A stretch of 39,314 bases of DNA. Origin: Candidatus Zhuqueibacterota bacterium (GTDB lineage: Bacteria > Zhuqueibacterota > Zhuqueibacteria > Residuimicrobiales > Residuimicrobiaceae). The DNA lies in NCBI GenBank assembly GCA_963169875.1, contig CAUJEL010000034.1:1-39314 (forward strand), given 5' to 3'. Below are positions 8,446 to 17,667 of the stretch, one piece after another (within the stretch, counting starts at the first letter, position 1; each line of letters opens with the position of its first letter). A model generated the notes under the pieces. It was not told the DNA's origin, searched no databases, and was given only the letters and a program-made list of their open reading frames with translations. The position numbers and the translations under genes were made by a program.

Positions 8446-8940
8446 TCGCTCTTTGTTTTGAAGAGCAGGACGTCGTTGTGCGTTCCGTCGCAGTGGGTAC
8501 TGCAGGGGACAAATGTGGATAACTTGTCAAATATTTGTACAAATCCCCGGCAGACCCCGTTGGCGGCGTTACACAAGAGACCAGCCTGTTTTGCATCCGC
8601 ATACTGCTAATGGACGCCAGGCCGCCAGCGCTGACAGTATATTGAAAAACATATGTAAATGATTGTAAATAATAGAATAAAAAATGTTCTCAAAAATACT
8701 GAAGTTACGAATCTGCGACTCTTAACCGCAAGTGAATGTTTTTAGCCTGGTTTAAGCTAAAGGACCTTCTGCAGCGGGCGGCCGCTGTCCGGTTTGCGCT
8801 GTGGGAAAAATGTGGATAACTTGTGGGTAATTGACGGATAGGCGCGAAAACGCCTGGCCGCACTAGATATAGACCTCTGCGCGGTGTTCAAATAACCGTT
8901 GCTTTTCTGTCATATTTTTAGTAAATATAATACCTGAACC
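8446..8940. other. Gene-free spacer with DnaA boxes (candidate origin or DnaA-regulated site)
   Basis: No reading frame with coding character is seen here. The spacer holds TGTGGATAA (the complement of the consensus DnaA box) at 8514-8522 and 8811-8819, both inside the same 17-base string AAATGTGGATAACTTGT. A one-mismatch box TGTGGGTAA follows at 8822-8830. Between the boxes, about 8636-8715 is strongly A+T-rich. A small hairpin AGGCG-CGAAAA-CGCCT lies at 8840-8855, and a TATAAT hexamer at 8926-8931 may belong to a promoter of the next gene. This arrangement resembles a replication origin, though dnaA and dnaN are not in the window. Confidence 0.45.
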
Positions 8941-8990
8941 GAGCGATCGCAATAACCTTGCAAAGGTCGCAAGCCTTCGCAGGGCTCACT
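8941..8990. repeat. Double-hairpin repeat (copy 2, degenerate)
   Basis: It begins with GAGCGATCG like copy 1, then has ACCTTGCAAAGGT and AGCCTTCGCAGGGCT as two imperfect hairpins in the same order. The right-hand CGATCGCTC arm is absent, so the copy is decayed or truncated. It lies directly before the start of the membrane kinase fusion and overlaps the upstream extension of that reading frame. Confidence 0.5.
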
Positions 8991-9005
8991 CTTGTACGGG
9001 AATCG

Positions 9006-10496
9006 ATGACCACCACCGACACCACATATCTGGGCTTGTTCCTTGGTGTACTGTTGTTATTAATCCTTTCTGCGGAACTGCTGCGTCATCGCTTGCATGG
9101 CACTCAGGAATTTTCGCGCAAATTTGTTCACATGCTCACCGGTATTCTGGTGGCCTTTGTTCCGTTTTTCGTGCAGACGCCGTGGCCGTTGCTGGTGATC
9201 GGTGTGGCATTCGCCGCGTTCAATTATGTTGCCGTCAAACGCGGTTGGCTGCAGGCCATGCACGACATGCACCGCAAAACCTACGGAACGGTGTTTTATC
9301 CCATCGCCTTCACGCTTCTGGTGCTGCTGTTGTGGCACAGTCACAAGCCCATTTTGATCACGGCCATGCTTTTATTGGCGATCGGGGATGCGCTGGCGGC
9401 GATTGTGGGAGAAAATATCCGCCGTCCGCGCCTGTATCATTTTGGCCAGGATAAAAAGTCGCTGCAGGGCACGGCCGCCATGTTTCTGTCCAGCCTGATG
9501 ATTGTGGTGCTGGCTCTTTACATCACCCGTCCGGATTTGACCACTGCCCATATTTTCTGGTATGGCGCGCTGGTTGCCGTGTTTGCCACGGCTTGCGAAG
9601 CGGTATCGTTTCAAGGCTCTGATAATCTGACGGTGCCTTTGGGCGCGGCGCTGGTGCTCCATTATGTGTGGACGAACCCGGTGCCGGAGGTGGCGGCGTT
9701 CACTTTTGGCATGATACTGGCCCTGATCGTGGCGCTGATCTCGCTGCGGCTCCGCTTCCTCAGCGCCAGCGGTGCCATGGGGCTTTTTCTGCTCGGCACC
9801 ATGGTGTTCGGCATTGGCCGCTGGACGTTCAGCGCGCCCATTTTGACCTTTTTTGTGCTGTCGAGCCTGCTGTCCAAAGTCGGACGGGCGCGGAAAAAAC
9901 GCCTGGCGGGTCTGATCGAAAAAGGCGGCGCGCGGGATATCTGGCAGGTCATCGCCAACGGCGGCGTGGCTGGCCTGCTGCTCATCATCTACTATATAGC
10001 GCCTGCGCCGCTGTGGTACTTTTTATACGCGGGCTCTCTGGCGGCTGTGACGGCTGATACCTGGGGCACGGAGATCGGCACCCTGGCGAGCAAAGACCCG
10101 ATTTCGATCCTGACCTGCAAACGCGTGCCGGTTGGCACCTCGGGGGGCATATCCCTGTTGGGCACGCTCGGCGGTGCGCTTGGCGCCATGGTGCTGGCCG
10201 GTGTGAGCTGGTGGTTCAGTCCGCTGGCCTCTCCCCACGTTTTTGCCTGGCGTGGATTTGTGCTGGTGACGATTGCGGGCGTTCTCGCCAGTTTTCTCGA
10301 CAGTTATCTGGGCGCCACGGTGCAGGCCAAATTCAAATGCCCGGAATGCGCTAAAATCACCGAAAAGAAGCATCACTGTCATAATCACAGAACGGAATTC
10401 TACAGCGGCATCCGCTGGATGAATAACGATGTCGTCAATATCTTCGCCGCGGTCGCCGGCGCGGGATTTGTCTGGGTGTTAATGGAATTGATTTAG
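9006..10496 (+). CDS. Fused polyprenol (phytol/dolichol-type) kinase and DUF92 (VTE6-like) protein
   Basis: This is a 496-residue membrane protein in two parts. Residues about 1-215 match the VTE5/SEC59 polyprenol kinase family: an early RKFVHMLTG motif and GDALAAIVGE followed by DKKSLQGTAAMF. Residues about 225-496 match DUF92 (TMEM19/VTE6): GARDIWQVIANGG, TADTWGTEIG, CKRVPVGTSGGIS, and a late Cys-x2-Cys/His segment ending in Asn-Asp-x2-Asn. In plants and cyanobacteria VTE5 makes phytyl phosphate and VTE6 makes phytyl diphosphate; fusion suggests two successive phosphorylations of a prenyl alcohol. The ATG at 9006 is chosen because the upstream extension (from TTG 8958) is repeat-derived. 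The stop codon TAG abuts a MITE-like repeat. Families are clear; substrate is inferred. Confidence 0.85.
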   Translation: MTTTDTTYLGLFLGVLLLLILSAELLRHRLHGTQEFSRKFVHMLTGILVAFVPFFVQTPWPLLVIGVAFAAFNYVAVKRGWLQAMHDMHRKTYGTVFYPIAFTLLVLLLWHSHKPILITAMLLLAIGDALAAIVGENIRRPRLYHFGQDKKSLQGTAAMFLSSLMIVVLALYITRPDLTTAHIFWYGALVAVFATACEAVSFQGSDNLTVPLGAALVLHYVWTNPVPEVAAFTFGMILALIVALISLRLRFLSASGAMGLFLLGTMVFGIGRWTFSAPILTFFVLSSLLSKVGRARKKRLAGLIEKGGARDIWQVIANGGVAGLLLIIYYIAPAPLWYFLYAGSLAAVTADTWGTEIGTLASKDPISILTCKRVPVGTSGGISLLGTLGGALGAMVLAGVSWWFSPLASPHVFAWRGFVLVTIAGVLASFLDSYLGATVQAKFKCPECAKITEKKHHCHNHRTEFYSGIRWMNNDVVNIFAAVAGAGFVWVLMELI

Positions 10497-10671
10497 CCTG
10501 AATCATTCACCTCCGAGGACACAGAGGTACGCAAAGAAAAGAAAAACATAACAATGGCATTGATTACAATATATATGACTGAGATCAAAATCAAATCAAA
10601 AATTTTTCGATAATGATCATGAAAATTGCCTGGCGGCCTCGGCGCGCCCGGCGGTTTATGAATCGAACAGG
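10497..10671. repeat. ~170-bp MITE-like repeat (copy A, inverted)
   Basis: Starts with CCTGAATCATTCACC directly after a TAG stop codon and ends with TGAATCGAACAGG, giving imperfect terminal inverted repeats. It is oriented opposite to the copies at 19559-19731 and 36245-36412 and shares their two hallmarks: the CTTTGCGTACCTCTG-type end (here on the reverse strand) and the G+C-rich GCGCGCCGAGGCCGCC end. No reading frame lies inside. It occupies most of the gap before enolase. Confidence 0.7.
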
Positions 10672-10675
10672 TTCG

Positions 10676-10681
10676 TATAAT
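10676..10681 (+). promoter_or_regulatory. Possible -10 element of the enolase promoter
   Basis: A TATAAT hexamer lies 26 bases before the enolase ATG, just outside the repeat. No convincing -35 hexamer is found at 16-18 bases; that position would fall within the repeat's end, so the insertion may have supplied or replaced part of the promoter. Confidence 0.35.
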
Positions 10682-10689
10682 AACAATAA

Positions 10690-11991
<1,302 letters not shown>

Positions 11992-12006
11992 CGGTTCAGT
12001 CGTTGT

Positions 12007-12056
12007 GGAGGGTGTCCATGCCTGAAACCGTTTGTGGGCGCCCTCCTGTTTTTTTG
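12007..12056 (+). terminator. Rho-independent terminator after enolase
   Basis: GGAGGGTGTCC (12007-12017) pairs over 11 bp, with two G-T wobbles, with GGGCGCCCTCC (12036-12046), followed by TGTTTTTTT. The T-run ends just before the SD of the next gene. Confidence 0.75.
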
Positions 12057-12067
12057 TGGGGTGGAAG

Positions 12068-12403
12068 ATGATGTCACGAAAAAAATCCTACCGGCGTTCT
12101 CTCCGTGGACTCTCACAACGCCTGGCTTCTGTGGAGATGACACGGGGAAGATTTTATCTCCTCGGCTTCATCGTATTTTTCTTCCTCTTTGTGGCCGGAC
12201 GTTCCGGTTTTTATGCCCAGTTGCGGCTGTGGCAGGAGGGACGGCGGTTGCAGAGGGAGATAGAAGTCGAGCAGAAAAAGAAAATCTGGTTGAGAAAAGA
12301 GATTGACAGCCTGACGAATGACCGCAAGCGCATTGAACAGGAAGCCAGAAAAGAACACGGTCTGGGTGAACCTGATGAAATTATTGTCAAAATCCGCGAA
12401 TAA
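12068..12403 (+). CDS. FtsB/DivIC-like septum-formation initiator protein
   Basis: This small protein (111 residues) has a basic cytoplasmic N-terminus, one transmembrane helix (FYLLGFIVFFFLFVAG, about residues 31-46), then a coiled coil rich in Glu, Lys, Arg and Leu, ending with the FtsB/DivIC hallmark of an acidic/basic helix and EARKEHGLGEPDEIIVKI. FtsB-type proteins join FtsL and FtsQ in the division complex, with the coiled coil in the periplasm. Position directly after eno is the classic enolase-ftsB linkage of many bacteria. Tandem ATG codons at 12068 and 12071 follow GGGTGGA; the upstream GTG-type extension overlaps the terminator and is unlikely. Confidence 0.85.
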   Translation: MMSRKKSYRRSLRGLSQRLASVEMTRGRFYLLGFIVFFFLFVAGRSGFYAQLRLWQEGRRLQREIEVEQKKKIWLRKEIDSLTNDRKRIEQEARKEHGLGEPDEIIVKIRE

Positions 12404-12436
12404 CGATCAGGTTGCGGAGGAGTGAATGCTGTATGG

Positions 12437-12471
12437 AATGCCATCGCGTCGCAACGTAGATGGCATTTTTT
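12437..12471 (+). terminator. Rho-independent terminator after the ftsB-like gene
   Basis: AATGCCATC (12437-12445) and GATGGCATT (12459-12467) form a perfect 9-bp stem with a 13-base loop, followed by a T-run. Confidence 0.7.
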
Positions 12472-12502
12472 CTCGATACATACACTGATGAAGACGATTT
12501 GA

Positions 12503-14383
12503 TTGATCGCGCATAAAAAAAAATGTTTGGGGATGGTGCTGGTGTCGCTCCTGTTCACAGAGATTACGCTGGCGCAAAAGGAGACAGCCGGCATGCCATT
12601 GTCTCTGCAGCAACAGCCCAACCTGGTTCAGTTTCGCCAGGAACTCAATAATTATCTCTGGCAGCTCGGGTTGGGCCGGAGCTATCGCCTTGGACAGAGG
12701 TGGTTGTGGTCCTTCAATGAGCAATTTCGTACATCCATGCTGCGCGCCAATCTCGGGGATGAAAAATGGAAAGATGACCATTCTTTCGCCACATCCCTTA
12801 ATTTCAGGCTTTTATCCAGGCTGGAGCTTTTGGCGGACTTTCGCAGCCTGTTGTTTTTTGATCGTCAAACGGGTATGAATAACGATGTGCGCAGTCAAGC
12901 CGTGGGCGCCGGGTTAAGTTTTGCGCCGATTAAAGAATTCAATATGACGCTGCGCACCGGCCCGCGTTGGGAAACCAAATTGGGGCTCCACGATAAGGGG
13001 CACTATGTCTCCGGCGCTCTGGATGTGGATGCGCTCGCCTGGAGTGGCTATATCAACCGCGCCCGGGCTTCCGTGGAAGCCGATCAATTCGCGCAGCGCC
13101 GCAATCATCAGGCCAACATGCATTACCAGGTATCCAGATCCTTTGCGCAGGGGACAATGGATTCCCTGCGCATTTTCGAGACAAGCCGGCGTTTTGATAA
13201 TTATACCTCCGAACTCGGGGATATCGAAAGCCTGCGCGAAGGCAACAGGGGATTTGAAAACACACTTGTGTATGGCATCAACACCAAATCGCGCATGGTA
13301 TTGCGCAACGGCTGGCAGTTTCGCAACGTGGAATTGCACTCATTTGGATCGGGCAGCGCCAGCCGCCAGCGTAAACGCAATGATGTGTTGGGTGATCATC
13401 TTTTGGAGGCGCTCTTTGCCCAACCGGGCATGCAGGGACGTTTGTCCCTGAGTTATCTGTCGCAAACGCAAAAATACGATATCGATAAAGGGGCGGCCAC
13501 GCTTCCGTTTTCGCGCTACACCTCCTTTATCACGCCGGATAACAGCAGCCGCCGCTTGCAGCTGGTGGGCGAGTTCATGAAATCTTTGGGGAGAAAGGAT
13601 TCCCTGTATTCCTATGCGTCCGTGAGCCGCTTTCAGTATGATACACCGGATACAAATAACTTTGATGATCGGGATGAATTACGCATAAATTCGAGTTTTA
13701 CATTTAGACATCGCTTTGATTCAGCGTTATGGCTGGATGTGCAGACCAGTCTCAGTCTGTACCATATGGTTTATATTTTGGCAGAACGCAGCGCGGACAA
13801 CAACTGGAACCGTATTTTACGTCTGCGCCCCATTTTGACGTTTCGACCGCATGCGCGTATCCACTGGCATCAATCCTTTGAGGTGCTGGCGAATTATGTT
13901 GATTATGATTATGAAAATCTCTCCGCACAAACCCGGAGTTTTGTGTTTCGCAAATTTGCCTATGAAGACTCCCTGCGTCTGTCTTTGACCAGGAGAACGG
14001 GGCTCCGTCTCGATTACCGCGTTCAGCTGGAAGAAAACGGCCAGCTCTACTGGGAATCGTGGCGGGAACGGGTGCTGACAACCCGGCAGAGTCACTGGTT
14101 TCAGTGCCGGATTTCATACTCCCTGAAGGATGCTTTTTATGTTGCGCCCGGCTATGGGTTTTATCTTCGCGATGAATGGCGTCACGATCGCGATGCATTG
14201 GGAAATGAGACAAAAGCCAAGTCCCAGACCTATGTGAGTCACGGTCCTTCTCTTGAATTGGCCGTCTCCATCTCGCCCAGTAGCCGGTTCATTGTCGATG
14301 CCATGCGCAGAGTTGTGAAACCCTCTGCACAATCGCACTATTACATTAATACCCTGGATGTCAGGTTGGATTGGCTTTTCTGA
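12503..14383 (+). CDS. Unknown outer-membrane beta-barrel-like protein
   Basis: I do not recognise the family. The 626-residue product starts with a signal peptide (a HKKK basic region, a hydrophobic stretch and a likely cleavage after TLAQ near residue 25). The rest is rich in alternating polar/hydrophobic stretches with aromatic residues and Arg, without long hydrophobic helices, and ends in RLDWLF; a C-terminal Phe is typical of outer-membrane barrels recognised by the Bam complex. The start is uncertain: TTG 12503 gives the complete signal peptide, ATG 12533 loses its basic part. A run of nine A at 12515-12523 lies within the first codons. The Omp85-family gene two positions downstream may be a functional neighbour. 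Confidence 0.7.
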   Translation: MIAHKKKCLGMVLVSLLFTEITLAQKETAGMPLSLQQQPNLVQFRQELNNYLWQLGLGRSYRLGQRWLWSFNEQFRTSMLRANLGDEKWKDDHSFATSLNFRLLSRLELLADFRSLLFFDRQTGMNNDVRSQAVGAGLSFAPIKEFNMTLRTGPRWETKLGLHDKGHYVSGALDVDALAWSGYINRARASVEADQFAQRRNHQANMHYQVSRSFAQGTMDSLRIFETSRRFDNYTSELGDIESLREGNRGFENTLVYGINTKSRMVLRNGWQFRNVELHSFGSGSASRQRKRNDVLGDHLLEALFAQPGMQGRLSLSYLSQTQKYDIDKGAATLPFSRYTSFITPDNSSRRLQLVGEFMKSLGRKDSLYSYASVSRFQYDTPDTNNFDDRDELRINSSFTFRHRFDSALWLDVQTSLSLYHMVYILAERSADNNWNRILRLRPILTFRPHARIHWHQSFEVLANYVDYDYENLSAQTRSFVFRKFAYEDSLRLSLTRRTGLRLDYRVQLEENGQLYWESWRERVLTTRQSHWFQCRISYSLKDAFYVAPGYGFYLRDEWRHDRDALGNETKAKSQTYVSHGPSLELAVSISPSSRFIVDAMRRVVKPSAQSHYYINTLDVRLDWLF

Positions 14384-14435
14384 GCGCAGATCATTTCCGC
14401 GCGATCGCTCTGGAGCCCAGACAAGAGGAATTGGA

Positions 14436-14861
14436 TTGACCGAAAAAGTCATTACAAAATTGACCATGATCATCCCCAGTTTGCCGGATCAGATACAATT
14501 GGTGGAAGAAAAGGGCGAACAGTTGGCGGCATTGGCCGGTTTCAGCGAGGATGATCGGGATAATATGGCGATTGCGCTCACCGAAGTCGTGGCCAATGCG
14601 ATCTATCATGGCAATAAGGGTAATCCCGAAAAAACCGTCACCATTTGTTTCCGGGTGCGCCAAGGTTCCATCACCATCGAGATCACCGATGAAGGAGATG
14701 GCTTCAATCCACACTCCATTGCCGACCCCCTGCAGCCGGAAAATCTGCTCAAGGACAGCGGACGCGGAATTTTTATTGTGCGCGCGCTCATGGATTCCGT
14801 CAAGTATCGCTTTAAACCGAATGCGGGCACGACCGTGGTGCTCAGCAAACACGTCACCTAA
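14436..14861 (+). CDS. Anti-sigma regulatory factor, RsbW/SpoIIAB-like serine kinase ATPase
   Basis: This 141-residue protein is a stand-alone GHKL ATPase domain. The N box is ALTEVVANAIYHGN, the G1 box ITDEGDGFNP and the G2 box DSGRGIFIVRALMD. Such proteins bind a sigma factor or, in partner switching, phosphorylate a STAS-domain antagonist. A STAS protein is present in the window at 32413 but is not adjacent. The start is TTG 14436 with GAGGAA 5 bases upstream; the longer frame runs back into the barrel gene and is rejected, and ATG 14466 is an alternative. It sits between two outer-membrane protein genes, so it may control an envelope response. Confidence 0.85.
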   Translation: MTEKVITKLTMIIPSLPDQIQLVEEKGEQLAALAGFSEDDRDNMAIALTEVVANAIYHGNKGNPEKTVTICFRVRQGSITIEITDEGDGFNPHSIADPLQPENLLKDSGRGIFIVRALMDSVKYRFKPNAGTTVVLSKHVT

Positions 14862-14874
14862 CCGGTCCTGTAAG

Positions 14875-16188
14875 ATGTCCTCTTCGACGCACAGACGATG
14901 GGTTTTTCTTTTTTTCTTCCTTTTTTGTGCAGCCTCCTTCGTGGGATCCCAGAATTATCCTCTCTCTCCGGACTCGGTGATTATTGAATCCATTCTTTTC
15001 GTGGGCAACGACCACACGCGCGATTTTATCCTCTCTCGAGAGATGCAGTTGCGTGAAGGGGATCCTTATGATGCCGTAATCGCCGAACAGGACCGCCAGC
15101 GCCTGCAAAACCTGCAGCTGTTTAATCGCGTCGACCTGCAATTGCTGCCCGGCGAAAAAGGGGTCATCTTGTTGGTTTTGGTGGCTGAGAAATGGTACCT
15201 ATTCCCCTATCCGATTCTGTTCATCCACGAACGGGATTGGGACAAGCTCTCCTATGGCGCAGGCCTGATCTATGAAAACCTGCGCGGCCGCAATATAACC
15301 TTGACCGGAAATGCCTATTTGGGCTACAATCCCAGCGTCTCGATCAACTACCGCGATCCATGGATTCATGGCAGCCGCCGGGTCTCCTTTTCCGTCTCAG
15401 CGTATTATAAACGCATTCGCAACAACAGTACCTTCTATCGCCATTTCGATGAGCAACATCTCGGACTCTCCGTCTCCGTCGGCCGCCGCCTGGGATTTTA
15501 CGGCTATGCTGAAATCGGAACCGAGTACCGACGGGTGCAGGTACCCGAAGAGGAAGGTGCGAGTCTGTCGGAGAACGGCATCGATCAATTGCCGGCGCTG
15601 GCTTTGCGGCTAAAATATGACCATCGGGACTACTATGTGCTGCCCATGAAGGGATGGTTCCTGTATGGCTATGTGCAGGTGGTATACAATGGCGGCAGTG
15701 CCAATTATCAGATGGCCGGCATGGATATGCGCCGCTATCAGCCGCTGCCGGGCGGACTCAGCCTCGGCGTACGCGCCCAAATGGATGCCAGTTGGGGCAG
15801 GATACCGGTTTATAACCATTTTTATATCGGTTATTCAGAACGCGTTCGCGGCCATTTCAAGACGGTTCTTGAGGGTGAAAAACGGTCACTCGCAACGGCC
15901 GAACTTCGTGTGCCGCTGGTGAAGACCCGCTATATCGATATTGAAAGCGAGGATAAACCCTGGTCTTCCTACATGCGCAATCTGCCTGTGGGCTGTAATC
16001 TGACCGTGTTTTACGACACCGGCATCGCACTGGTTCAAGATCAATCCTGGTCGACAGCGCACTGGTTGAGTGGTTACGGCATCGGATTGAATGTGCAACT
16101 TCCCTATGCGGAAATGATCCGGTTTGAGCGCGCCTGGGATAGCAGAGGCCATGGCGAGTATATTGTCGATTTAAAGGTGTGGTTTTAA
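14875..16188 (+). CDS. Omp85/BamA-family surface antigen with a single POTRA-like domain
   Basis: The 437-residue product begins with a signal peptide (basic THRRW then a Phe/Leu-rich core, cleavage near residue 25). One POTRA-like domain follows at about residues 33-105 (IESILFVGNDHTRDFIL, LREGDPY, then NLQLFNRVDLQL). The remainder is a membrane barrel with a RGRNITLTGNAYLG strand and YRDPW, an RGHF motif near 324-328 resembling the VRG(F/Y) lock loop, and a C-terminal WF. BamA has five POTRAs and about 800 residues, so this is a short relative, perhaps a translocation or lipid-transfer pore. The reading frame is open upstream into the anti-sigma gene; ATG 14875, 13 bases after that stop, gives the signal peptide and is chosen. 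Confidence 0.85.
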   Translation: MSSSTHRRWVFLFFFLFCAASFVGSQNYPLSPDSVIIESILFVGNDHTRDFILSREMQLREGDPYDAVIAEQDRQRLQNLQLFNRVDLQLLPGEKGVILLVLVAEKWYLFPYPILFIHERDWDKLSYGAGLIYENLRGRNITLTGNAYLGYNPSVSINYRDPWIHGSRRVSFSVSAYYKRIRNNSTFYRHFDEQHLGLSVSVGRRLGFYGYAEIGTEYRRVQVPEEEGASLSENGIDQLPALALRLKYDHRDYYVLPMKGWFLYGYVQVVYNGGSANYQMAGMDMRRYQPLPGGLSLGVRAQMDASWGRIPVYNHFYIGYSERVRGHFKTVLEGEKRSLATAELRVPLVKTRYIDIESEDKPWSSYMRNLPVGCNLTVFYDTGIALVQDQSWSTAHWLSGYGIGLNVQLPYAEMIRFERAWDSRGHGEYIVDLKVWF

Positions 16189-16189
16189 C

Positions 16190-16924
16190 ATGAGCCATCT
16201 CGAACAATTTTATGTGCGCCCTGAAAACGTCGCTGAAGAAACTTTTATTCTCGACGGCAGCGAATATACTCATGCGGTGCGGGTGCTGCGAAAACAGAGT
16301 GGCGACTGGCTGGTCGCCGTGGATGGCGCTGGTCATCGCTATGGGGGCCCCATCACCGCCATCGAGCGGCATTTTCTCCGGGTTGCCGTTCGAACACGGG
16401 AAGAGGAGAGCGGAGAACCCCGGCTCCGCGTGGTGCTGGCGCAGGCCGTGCCAAAAGGAGGGGCGTTTGACTGGATTGTGGAAAAGGGCACCGAAATAGG
16501 CATCGCAGAATTCCAACCCATGCAAACCAGCCGCAGCGTGGCTGCACCGCAAGGCCGGGAGGGACGCTGGCTGGACAAGGCGCGCGCGGCCATGAAACAG
16601 TGCGGCCGCAGCCGTTGTCCCGTCATTCACCCGCTGTGTTCCTGGCAGGAGGTCCTCTCGCGCCACGGGCACTTGCCCGTGTTTTTGGCGCATCCATCGC
16701 ATCAATCCGATGAGGTGGCTCGACGAGGCATCCTCCATCAGGCCGGCAGGATTTTGCTGCTGGTCGGACCCGAGGGGGGATTCACCGATGCGGAAATTGA
16801 GGCGGTGAGATCGTTGCGGGCGCAAGAGTTATCGTTGGGCAGTCGCAGATTGCGGAGTGAAACCGCTGGTTTGGTGGCGGCGGTGCGTTTGCTGGCAGAG
16901 GCCGGCGACCTGGATCTGGTCTAA
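16190..16924 (+). CDS. rsmE: 16S rRNA (uracil-1498-N3)-methyltransferase RsmE
   Basis: This 244-residue SPOUT-class methyltransferase methylates N3 of U1498 in 16S rRNA of the 30S subunit using S-adenosylmethionine. Seen: the N-terminal PUA-like part (HAVRVLRKQSGD), VLAQAVPKGGAFDWIVEKGTEIG in the centre, and the C-terminal knot motifs LLVGPEGGFTDAEIEAV (about 190-206) and LGSRRLRSETAG (about 215-226). Length is normal. It starts one base after the stop of the Omp85 gene, so it is likely co-transcribed. Its stop codon overlaps the convergent DUF3307 gene by four bases. Confidence 0.96.
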   Translation: MSHLEQFYVRPENVAEETFILDGSEYTHAVRVLRKQSGDWLVAVDGAGHRYGGPITAIERHFLRVAVRTREEESGEPRLRVVLAQAVPKGGAFDWIVEKGTEIGIAEFQPMQTSRSVAAPQGREGRWLDKARAAMKQCGRSRCPVIHPLCSWQEVLSRHGHLPVFLAHPSHQSDEVARRGILHQAGRILLLVGPEGGFTDAEIEAVRSLRAQELSLGSRRLRSETAGLVAAVRLLAEAGDLDLV

Positions 16925-17640
16925 TGCCAATTGAGGAAATACCAGGCGAAAAGACCGCAAAAGAGGGTGATGGCGAAATTGACAGCGACTTCTGCGAAGC
17001 GGTACTTTCTTTGTTTGCTTGGAATGGGTGTTGCAAATACGAACGAGAGGAAATTGACCAGATAGAGCAGCAAATACCAGCCGCCGAGGATCAATCCGAG
17101 CGTGGCGAAAAAACGGAACAGGGTGCCGGGTAAGCGCTCCTTGAAAGAGGGGAATGGCATATGTTTCATGGGATCGCGGCTGGAAGGCAGAGAGCGCTGC
17201 ACATAATAGATCACCGGCGGGATGGCGAACGCGGCGATGCAGAGCGCTGTCAAGGAGATGATCCAGGATTGGGGGAGCCAGATGATAATTTCAGAGGGCT
17301 GCAGAACCTGCAGGAGATACCAGGCAGCCAGCATCAGCGAAAGGAGATGCAGGCTTTGGTCGAGAAAAAAATACCCCAGACCGTCTTTGGCGCGAAAAAC
17401 CGCGAGAAAAATTTTTGTCCGGTCCAGGGCTATATGAACAACTGCAATAAAAAGGATGGTCAGCCACACGGAAGCATGGGTGAGCATCTGCAACAGCATG
17501 ATAATGTTCACCGCGGTACAAACCATCACATGGACAACAACGCCCCATACCGATTTCTGCTTCAGCCGGAAAATGGCGTCGGTCTGTAAGGGAAAGTCCC
17601 CGATGATGTGGGCAAGATATAGAGTAAGAAAAAAATCCAT
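16921..17640 (-). CDS. DUF3307 integral membrane protein
   Basis: This 239-residue protein begins with DFFLTLYLAHIIGDFPLQTD, the diagnostic start of DUF3307, followed by LKQKSVWGVVVHV and AVVHIALDRTK. Six or so hydrophobic segments suggest an inner-membrane protein. The biochemical role of the family is not known to me. It is the last gene of the - strand housekeeping block, starting 27 bases after rplI, and converges with rsmE with a 4-base overlap. Confidence 0.8.
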   Translation of the reverse strand: MDFFLTLYLAHIIGDFPLQTDAIFRLKQKSVWGVVVHVMVCTAVNIIMLLQMLTHASVWLTILFIAVVHIALDRTKIFLAVFRAKDGLGYFFLDQSLHLLSLMLAAWYLLQVLQPSEIIIWLPQSWIISLTALCIAAFAIPPVIYYVQRSLPSSRDPMKHMPFPSFKERLPGTLFRFFATLGLILGGWYLLLYLVNFLSFVFATPIPSKQRKYRFAEVAVNFAITLFCGLFAWYFLNWH

Positions 17641-17667
17641 TTTCAGCCCCGCAGCAATGCTGGCGGA

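Noticed and set aside
8448-8466. Possible terminator after the left operon (GCTCTT/AAGAGC stem)
   Set aside because: Only 6 bp of stem and no T-run after it.
8958-9005. TTG-initiated extension of the kinase-DUF92 fusion
   Set aside because: The codons derive from the double-hairpin repeat and add no family-like residues.
12488-12502. ATG at 12488 as start of the barrel gene
   Set aside because: It reaches a TGA stop after four codons and is not in frame with the signal peptide.
14401-14408. GCGATCGC octamer near the anti-sigma gene as a third hairpin repeat copy
   Set aside because: The octamer is present but the paired AACCTT/AAGGTT hairpins are missing, so it is probably chance.
14551-14874. 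Upstream extension of the Omp85 frame
   Set aside because: It runs through the anti-sigma gene in a different frame; the signal peptide begins at ATG 14875.
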